From positions 6,027,445 through 6,091,444 of the forward strand of contig JABACO010000010.1 in assembly GCA_013339895.1 (NCBI GenBank): 64,000 nt of DNA, read 5' to 3'. Source of the DNA: Ephydatia muelleri (taxonomy: Eukaryota; Porifera; Demospongiae; Spongillida; Spongillidae). Each line of letters starts with the position of its first letter. Positions within the stretch are counted from its first letter, which is position 1. Under the pieces are notes generated by a model. It was not told the origin of the DNA and made no database searches. It saw only the letters and a list, made by a program, of their open reading frames with translations. Shown here piece after piece: positions 57,926-64,000 of this stretch. The translations under genes were made by a program, and so were the position numbers.

Positions 57926-59003
57926 TGCATGACAGTAATAAACATCTCCATGTAATGAACAACAGATTGCAAATGTTATACAATACACTATTGTATGTAC
58001 AACAGCCAAACATTGGTGAATAGATACGAGTGCATATACATCTTATGGTCCCCAATGACAGTATTAGGTTATTTTTTCAATGTTTCTCATTTTGAGAAAC
58101 GTTTGTATCAGTTGAGTTTATTACCTATATGTAATAATGTAAAATATTAAATTACAAAGGCAAGTGATTTGCAAGTTATGTGGTGTGAAAAAGTTGGCCA
58201 GAAATGTAAACAATGCCATTTATCTTACATGCAATGCAGCAGTAGTGACCATGCACAGTGCCAACAATGGACAGACACTTCTTTTTCTTCACTAGAATCG
58301 AAGAACAACTGTGGGCTCTCTGCTTTTTTTAAATTGGAATGCATATTGATGTGCCTAGTTCTTATGTTCTTGCCTAGTCAGCGCTAAGGCATGAATTAAG
58401 CACTAGCATTAGCCACGAGTAAAGAATACACCTTGATGTGGTCCTCTCTACAACAAAAGGGCAGCTTGACAGAAAGCCTGCAATTATATGCATTCACACA
58501 ATGGCAGGCTTGCACTGGTTTTGCTTTTCCAATTATAATGTGCTGTAACTATTCGACTGTCTTGCGTACGTTTCTTCACCTTCTGAATCTGAATAGTATG
58601 CGAAATGACGTCTAAATTTTTCCTTCAATGCTACGATCCCCTAAGCTGTCATTATAAGACAAGAGCTTTTGCAGGGTCCTACAATTTGAGGCTCGTTCCA
58701 ATTTATATAATTGCAGTTGACTTCCAAACATAAGTTGTGCCCTTTGTATTGTATAAAGCGTACAAGGTGCCAGATATCCAGTGATTCTAAGCTCCACCAT
58801 CATCTGATGAAGCCCAACCCCCTGAAGTGAGTGTAGAAGCATAAAGCAAGAGGATTGTTTTGATGCAGCCAGTGAATTCCTTACAAAGGAACCGTGCAGG
58901 TAGTGACATACATGTATGTGCCTAATCTCACACACATACTTCATACTTGGATTTTTCCCAATGTGCAACACATGCAAGCACATTCACAGCTACATACAGT
59001 ATA
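57926..59003. other. Intronic or intergenic sequence
   Basis: A 124-codon minus frame at 58612-58983 has no recognisable domain. The part from about 58880 is paralogous to 35200-35330. Confidence 0.4.
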
Positions 59004-59954
59004 GGGTCAATCCACATCAAGATGGACCAAAGTTGGACGCATAGCTTTAGATTTTGTTGCAACTTCTCATATTTTCCTGTCCTAATATAAAAGTAACTTT
59101 GGTGAAAAAAAAAATTACTATTGATTTACGAAATACATCTTGTGAATAATTAATTTTTCCACAACGTTTTTGCTTCTTTGCTGAGTCCTTACTTTGCTCT
59201 CACAGATGTTGCAGGGTTACATTTGGTATCACATAGTTGCTCTTTCTATGCACAATCAAATTATAGTGTTTATTTATGACAGAAGTTAAAGGGTTAAAAA
59301 CTACATGTATTTATAACATGCATTACAGAATTCTGGTCACTAGCAGATTGAAACTCTACCTTAATCAACGCCACTCTTTGACATGATGTTTTTTCAAAAT
59401 AAAAAGTCCGAGTATCTGGGAACCACATTCAGGACGCCATTTTTGGCTTTTTAGAAGTGAGTGTTGTTGACAAGTGGTGCTATGTAATGATTGGTGTACA
59501 TATGTAAACTGTGGTTGGCATGACTCAGCACATATCAGAACACTCCCCCTTACGTTTTTATCCTAATAAGGCATTCACGCTTTGAAAGGTATTATTTGGA
59601 GTGTTGCGTTTTGTAAAGCAATGTCAACAAACTTCCGATTCTGTTGTGACCCGTTGTAGAGTCATACGCATCGTATATACTCGTATCTTCGTGTTGTACC
59701 AGCTGCAATGATTACAGAACATCATCTCTCTATATTCGAAGCAAGGGGGGGGGGGGCAAAAAAAAAGTTATAGACACCATCCCAAAAATTCTTAAAATCA
59801 AGGTCCAGGTCAACCCCCCCCCCCCCCCCCCCCCCCCGCTTACGAACACGCCCATTTTAGACCACGCCCCTTAAAAAATCATTACGTAATTGACAATTGA
59901 CCGCACCTCTGTTAATAATAAGAATGCAATTGCGCACAAACTTGCATAGATACA

Positions 59955-61121
59955 CTATATACTACACATTGCCGCATTGCGCTTATAAATAGTTGTAGTT
60001 ATTCCCATTCCTCTCGCATTAACTTGCTCCAAAACAAAGAGATCCGAGGCTCCATTAGCATGTCCGTCTTCAGAAAGCAAGAATTCCTCCTTCAGCTTCT
60101 TGGCAGTAAGCTCCTTGCCCAAAACCCCCACGTATTCATCTTTGCTTATTGCAAACTTGTTTATCTGCTCCGCTGAAACTTGCTGGGAAGAATGTGCTAT
60201 CTGCATATGGTCTAGCCAGTAGTAGCTCCAGACATACGCATTAGGTACATCAGATACAGAACAGGTTGGACACGGTATTGGTCTGTTAGTACATGGATTG
60301 GCATTTGATCCTTTCTCTGCTGATCTGTAAGACATCTTGTAAGCAAGAGGGCAGGAAGCTTTTGTGGATCCCTTCACCAGGCTGGTTGTACATGAGACAC
60401 TGTGTATTAATCCACAAAATCCACAAGCTTCATCTGGTGATGGAAGCAGACTGCTTGCTGTCCCACATTGACGCCTTAATATATGAGTTGCCACATGTAA
60501 CCGCATTGCTGATATCTTGATGCACACGTTACACCCAGACACCCGACATTTCACTAGTACATCTCGAGCAGTGACTGGTCCCATCTTCTGTTGTTGATCG
60601 TGTATTTGTCTTGGAATGCCATTACACAATGGCCATTGACTTTCTTTGTCACCTCTGTATGGAAAATCAGCTGACATTGGCAAGGTATACTTTGAAGGAG
60701 GTGGAAGTTGTCCCAAAACTCCACCTAAGATGTGGAGCATTTCACTAAAGATGGTATCCAAAGTGGAGACCTTACATGTGGCCATGACTCCTGTGCCATC
60801 ACTATCTATACGTGCAGCCATGGCAGAGGGAATGGCTTTAGGTGCTGCTACCGTGATTTGTTTACCAATTCTACCTTTCCATATGAAGAGACTGTCAGTG
60901 CCATCACAACTCCTGGAGTATAAAAGGTGCATGAGGGAGCCTGTTACCTGAGCTGTCTCCAGCTGCAGTTGATCAGGTGTCATGCTGGGTACACTAAAGA
61001 GTGTGCCCTTGGCTGTTGGGATTTGTTTCAACCTCAAGCAATATAAAAAGCGCAGACGCACTAGAGTTTGTCTGCTCGAAATTTTTTTTTTTAATGTTAT
61101 GAATTTTTTCAAAAAATTCAT
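59955..61121 (-). CDS. Cys/His-rich protein encoded in a long-TIR element (388 aa)
   Basis: This is the longest non-repetitive open frame of the window. Residues 1-45 are basic and low in complexity, so the true start may be later or supplied by splicing. The middle (about 120-190) includes LHILGGVLGQLPPPSKY and KCRVSGCNVCIKISAMRLHV. Then come a CGFCGLIHSVSC cluster, PCTNRPIPCPTC, and WSYYWLDHMQIAH with a His-x5-His. Paired Cys and closing His suggest one or two zinc-binding folds, so nucleic-acid binding is possible. I have a vague memory of similar CGFCG...PCTN.P..CP.C proteins near transposons in basidiomycete fungi; this was not checked. No DDE/D catalytic triad or polymerase motif is evident. 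The frame is intact, which in such a repeat-rich region points to recent insertion or selection. Confidence 0.6.
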   Translation of the reverse strand: MNFLKKFITLKKKISSRQTLVRLRFLYCLRLKQIPTAKGTLFSVPSMTPDQLQLETAQVTGSLMHLLYSRSCDGTDSLFIWKGRIGKQITVAAPKAIPSAMAARIDSDGTGVMATCKVSTLDTIFSEMLHILGGVLGQLPPPSKYTLPMSADFPYRGDKESQWPLCNGIPRQIHDQQQKMGPVTARDVLVKCRVSGCNVCIKISAMRLHVATHILRRQCGTASSLLPSPDEACGFCGLIHSVSCTTSLVKGSTKASCPLAYKMSYRSAEKGSNANPCTNRPIPCPTCSVSDVPNAYVWSYYWLDHMQIAHSSQQVSAEQINKFAISKDEYVGVLGKELTAKKLKEEFLLSEDGHANGASDLFVLEQVNARGMGITTTIYKRNAAMCSI

Positions 61122-61262
61122 TTAAGGCATAGACCCCCCCCCCCAAACTTTGACACCTCATAACTTTTTTTCCTAGACCCCCCTGCAAAAAATAATAGCA
61201 TATTTGTGATGCTCTCAATGAGCTCTTCAAAGTTGGAGGATGGTGTCTTCCACTTTGTTTTT

Positions 61263-61302
<40 letters not shown>

Positions 61303-61310
61303 GATTCGAA

Positions 61311-61733
61311 GTAGAGATTTAGCATGCTACAATTGTCTACAAAAAATACGTAAGCTGAATCTTGAAATAGCGTTCGTAGATACCCGTGGCACTAGCAGCC
61401 TTTCCCAAGCAGTTCTTTTTAGTAGCCCTTCCTGCAGGCCCTAGTAGCCAAGGTGCAGGCCCTAGTAGCCCTTCTCAAGAAGGTGCAGGCCCTAGTACCA
61501 TTGGATCAGAGCTGATCCAATGGTACTAGGGCCTGCACCTTCTTGCTATTAAGGCCTACAACTTCTTTAGACGGGCTACTAGGGCCTGCACCTTGGCTAC
61601 TAGGGCCTGCGGGAAGGGCTACTAGAAAGAACTGCTTGGGAAAGGCTGCTAGTACCACGGGTATCTACGAACGCTATTTCAAGATTCAGCTTACGTATTT
61701 TTCGTAGACAATTGCAGCATGCTAAATCTCTAC
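61311..61733. mobile_element. 423-bp palindromic element nested in the right TIR, TTCGAA duplication
   Basis: GTAGAGATTTAGCATGCTAC begins arms of about 205 bases that mirror each other around 61514. TTCGAA stands at 61305-61310 and 61734-61739. The undisturbed left TIR has a single TTCGAA at the matching place (about 59740). Inside each arm a CAGGCCCTAGTAGCC motif repeats. It has no coding capacity. Confidence 0.85.
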
Positions 61734-62479
61734 TTCGAATACAGAGAGATGGATGTTCTGTAATCATTGCAGCTGGTACAACTCGAAGATACGAGTATAT
61801 ACGACGCGTATGACTCTACAACGGGTCACAACAGAAATCTCGGAAGTTTGTTGACATTGCTTTACAAAACGCAACACTCCAAATAATACCTTTCAAAGCG
61901 TGAATGCCTTATTAGGATAAAAACGTAAGGGGGAGTGTTCTGATATGTGCTGAGTCATGCCAACCACAGTTTACATATGTACACCAATCATTACATAATA
62001 CCACTTGTGACGTATGTCAACAACACTCACTTCTAAAAAGCCAAAAATGGCGTCCTGAATGTGGTTCCCAGAGATATCTGATATTTTGAAAAAACATCAA
62101 GTCAAAGAGTGGCTTTGATTTTGTAAAAAAAGTAGAGTTTCAATCTGCAAGTGACCAGAATTCTGTAATGCGTATTATAAATACATTTTGTTTTTAACCC
62201 TTTAACCTCTGTCATAAATAAACACTATAATTTTATTGTGCATAGAAAGAGCAACTATGTGATACCAAATGTAACCCTGCAACATCTGTGAGAGCAAAGT
62301 AAGGACTCAGCAAAGAAGAAAAAACGTTGTGGAAAAATTAATTATTCACGAGATATATTTCGTAAACCAATAGTAAATGTTTTTTTCACCAAAGTTACTT
62401 TTATATTATAGGACAGGAAGTTGCAACAATATCTAAAGCTATGCGTCCAACTTAGATCCATCTTGATATGGATTGACCC

Positions 62480-63014
62480 TATACATTTGAAATGCTCACA
62501 TGGATACATGTGGGTACACAACTCTGTACATTGACACACAGTGTAGTCACATGCAGTACACCAGTTGCAAGGTCTTACCGTGTACTATGACGTAACTGGT
62601 ACACGAAGTGTAGAAGTCCATGTGAGGACTTACTGGTCTCTGTGTGCAGTGCAAGTAACGATAAAACAGTCAATAATGGCTAAACAGAAATAAAATATAT
62701 ATAGATGGCAAAATAAATTGCACCTGAGTGTAGAGAAGCCACAACACTGACATGATTGAACATGATTCAATAGTCCATTTTCTGTTTGTTTCATACGATG
62801 TAAGGGTAAAAGATGCTGCCAAAAGAAAAGCTAGTCCATTTGTGTACATTCATGTAAGCCTACAAATCAACATGTACATGAATAACATATTTTGCATACT
62901 ATAATTATATTCAGCACTTGGCTTAAATGCAAATAATCAATTTTAGTCACTATAGGTGAAACTGAAGTCCATTGTAGACTGATAAATATTCTTCACTATC
63001 CAATCGTCATTTAC
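62480..63014. other. Intronic flank paralogous to 35.34-35.5 kb
   Basis: A possible small minus-strand exon ends at a GTAAGACC donor near 62570. The matching place at 35.4 kb also has a GTAAGAC donor, but the frames disagree. Confidence 0.35.
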
Positions 63015-63142
63015 CTGTCAAAAAACCTTCCATCTGTTCCATCATGACATTAGTTGAGGACTCTGTTTCATCTTTCTCTAGCACACCCTTCTCTTCATGC
63101 TCCTTGGTGATTCTTTCCACAATATCAAACAGTTCTTTGCTC
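63015..63142 (-). CDS. Exon of an unknown acidic protein (putative)
   Basis: 128 nt between a CTATCCACATACAG acceptor and a GACAG|GTAAATGAC donor on the minus strand. Only one frame is open: SKELFDIVERITKEHEEKGV, LEKDETESSTNVMMEQMEGF, LT. It is helical and acidic. It probably belongs with the 55.7-57.9 kb exons, in which case the 3.5-kb element sits in an intron of that gene. Confidence 0.4.
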
Positions 63143-64000
63143 CTGTATGTGGATAGAATAACACTGACCGCTAGAATACAAATACAAATACAATGTCACG
63201 TCAATAAATAAAAATGATGACATCAGTGTTACTACTGTGTTTGATATTTCAGCAAGCAGGCACTCCATATTTGAATCAAGTGTTCCATGTACATGTATAT
63301 TCATTTTAGGATACTAAATAGTAAGCTATAAGTTATTAAAAGTGAGTTTGTAATGTTTAGCATATTCATGGATTATAGTTTGCACACCAAACCACATAAA
63401 CCCTTTGCCTCTATTGAAAAAGAAAAAAAAAGGCTTGTGTGTTTAATAACATTTTTCAATGGGAGGGAGAATGCATTTTTCTTTATATGTTTATGCAGTT
63501 CAAAGCAAATTGCAAACCAAGAATGTCTTATGTAGCTAACCACACTGTGTTCTGTGAACACTATATAAGCCTTCCCTTGACATAAGTACACTACGATATA
63601 GGCATGTTTCCTCAATATAAGCACAAGGTTTTGAAATGGAGCCATTATAGCAATATTCATATAAATGCAGAAGATGCATGCAACCATGGCTACAAGCCAC
63701 CAGGAATGCCATTCTAGATCGTCTGTAGGTGTGTTCACCCAAGTAGATAAAGTTTGAACAGCTCATATGCCTGAACAAAAGACTGCACAGAGCCTTATTC
63801 TTACATGCAACGAGCGCACAATGAACCAGCTGTAGCACATGGCGCTTACCTACATGCAATGAATAAAAGTGTATGCTTATAGCCCAACTGTAGCGTGCAC
63901 AATTGCATGTGTGTGCAGCAATATCCGCATCACTGAAAGTCACAAGGATTTTGCTAACGAGTGAAGAAAAGCACCTAATTGCTAATAGGAAAGTGCAAAT
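63143..64000. other. Non-coding or unresolved end of the window
   Basis: Two minus frames of 121 and 135 codons (63373-63738 and 63536-63943) have no recognisable domain and lack exon borders. Nothing else seen. Confidence 0.4.

Larger units (their letters stand above)
59004..62479. mobile_element. 3.5-kb long-TIR element with TATA duplication
   Basis: GGGTCAATCCACATCAAGAT at 59004 begins a stretch of about 778 bases (to about 59782) that recurs as its reverse complement from 62479 back to about 61238, if one removes a 429-base insertion at 61305-61733. TATA stands on both sides (59000-59003 and 62480-62483). A paralogous locus at 35.3 kb has a single TATA there. The interior carries C/G homopolymers (59817-59837 and 61265-61300) and a 388-codon minus-strand ORF. 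No known transposase is visible, so mobility may come from this ORF or in trans. Confidence 0.85.

Noticed and set aside
58612-58983. 124-codon minus frame as a gene
   Set aside because: No domain, no exon borders, and part of it is paralogous intronic sequence.

Overview
This window looks like eukaryotic, probably early-branching metazoan DNA; a demosponge is my best guess. The support is indirect. Coding pieces are short exons with GT/AG borders, mostly in phase 1. The recognisable domains are animal extracellular modules: Ig, fibronectin III, laminin G of usherin type, SRCR and collagen-like Gly-X-Y. The palindromic motif TACATGTA is scattered throughout, and introns are short where I can delimit them. 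There is no bacterial gene organisation, so most open frames are chance or low-complexity frames. The sequence contains one 1000-base assembly gap (42703-43702).

Layout. 1-7.4 kb: AT-rich non-coding DNA with two terminal-inverted-repeat (TIR) elements and a decayed hAT transposase. 7.4-9.0 kb: the best host gene on the + strand, a single-pass membrane protein with Ig, FN3, transmembrane and cytoplasmic exons, carrying one frameshift. 10.0-13.9 kb: a Ty3/gypsy gag remnant split by a 3.3-kb TIR element with an 8-bp target duplication. 14.4-15.6 kb: a large palindrome and a lysine/glutamate repeat pseudogene interrupted by a CACTA-like MITE. 16.1-32.8 kb: a very large inverted duplication (arms of about 6.8 and 6.1 kb, spacer of 3.7 kb). 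The left arm holds usherin-like FN3/LamG exons that the right arm has largely lost. The right arm has private insertions: a LINE 3' end, a palindromic MITE and a MITE with a 9-bp duplication. The spacer holds a Ty3-type integrase fragment and another TIR element.

32.8-45 kb: minisatellites, decayed collagen-like exons, CA-rich arrays, the assembly gap and a LINE-like 3' end. 45.2-51.0 kb: a second inverted structure (5.8 kb) bounded by GGGATC-type ends, containing a gag-like zinc-finger remnant and a gypsy 3' end with LTR. 51.4-63.2 kb: mainly minus-strand host exons, namely an SRCR-domain gene (51.4-55.5 kb) and an acidic multi-exon protein of unknown function (55.7-63.1 kb). The latter is interrupted by a 3.5-kb element with TIRs of about 0.78 kb and the longest complex ORF of the window (388 codons).

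The genes do not form a pathway. The dominant biology is repeated insertion, nesting and inverted duplication of mobile DNA in and around fragments of adhesion or receptor genes. The most unusual item is the 59004-62479 element with its Cys/His-rich ORF, its TATA duplication, a related unoccupied site at 35.3 kb, and a second palindromic element nested in its right TIR.
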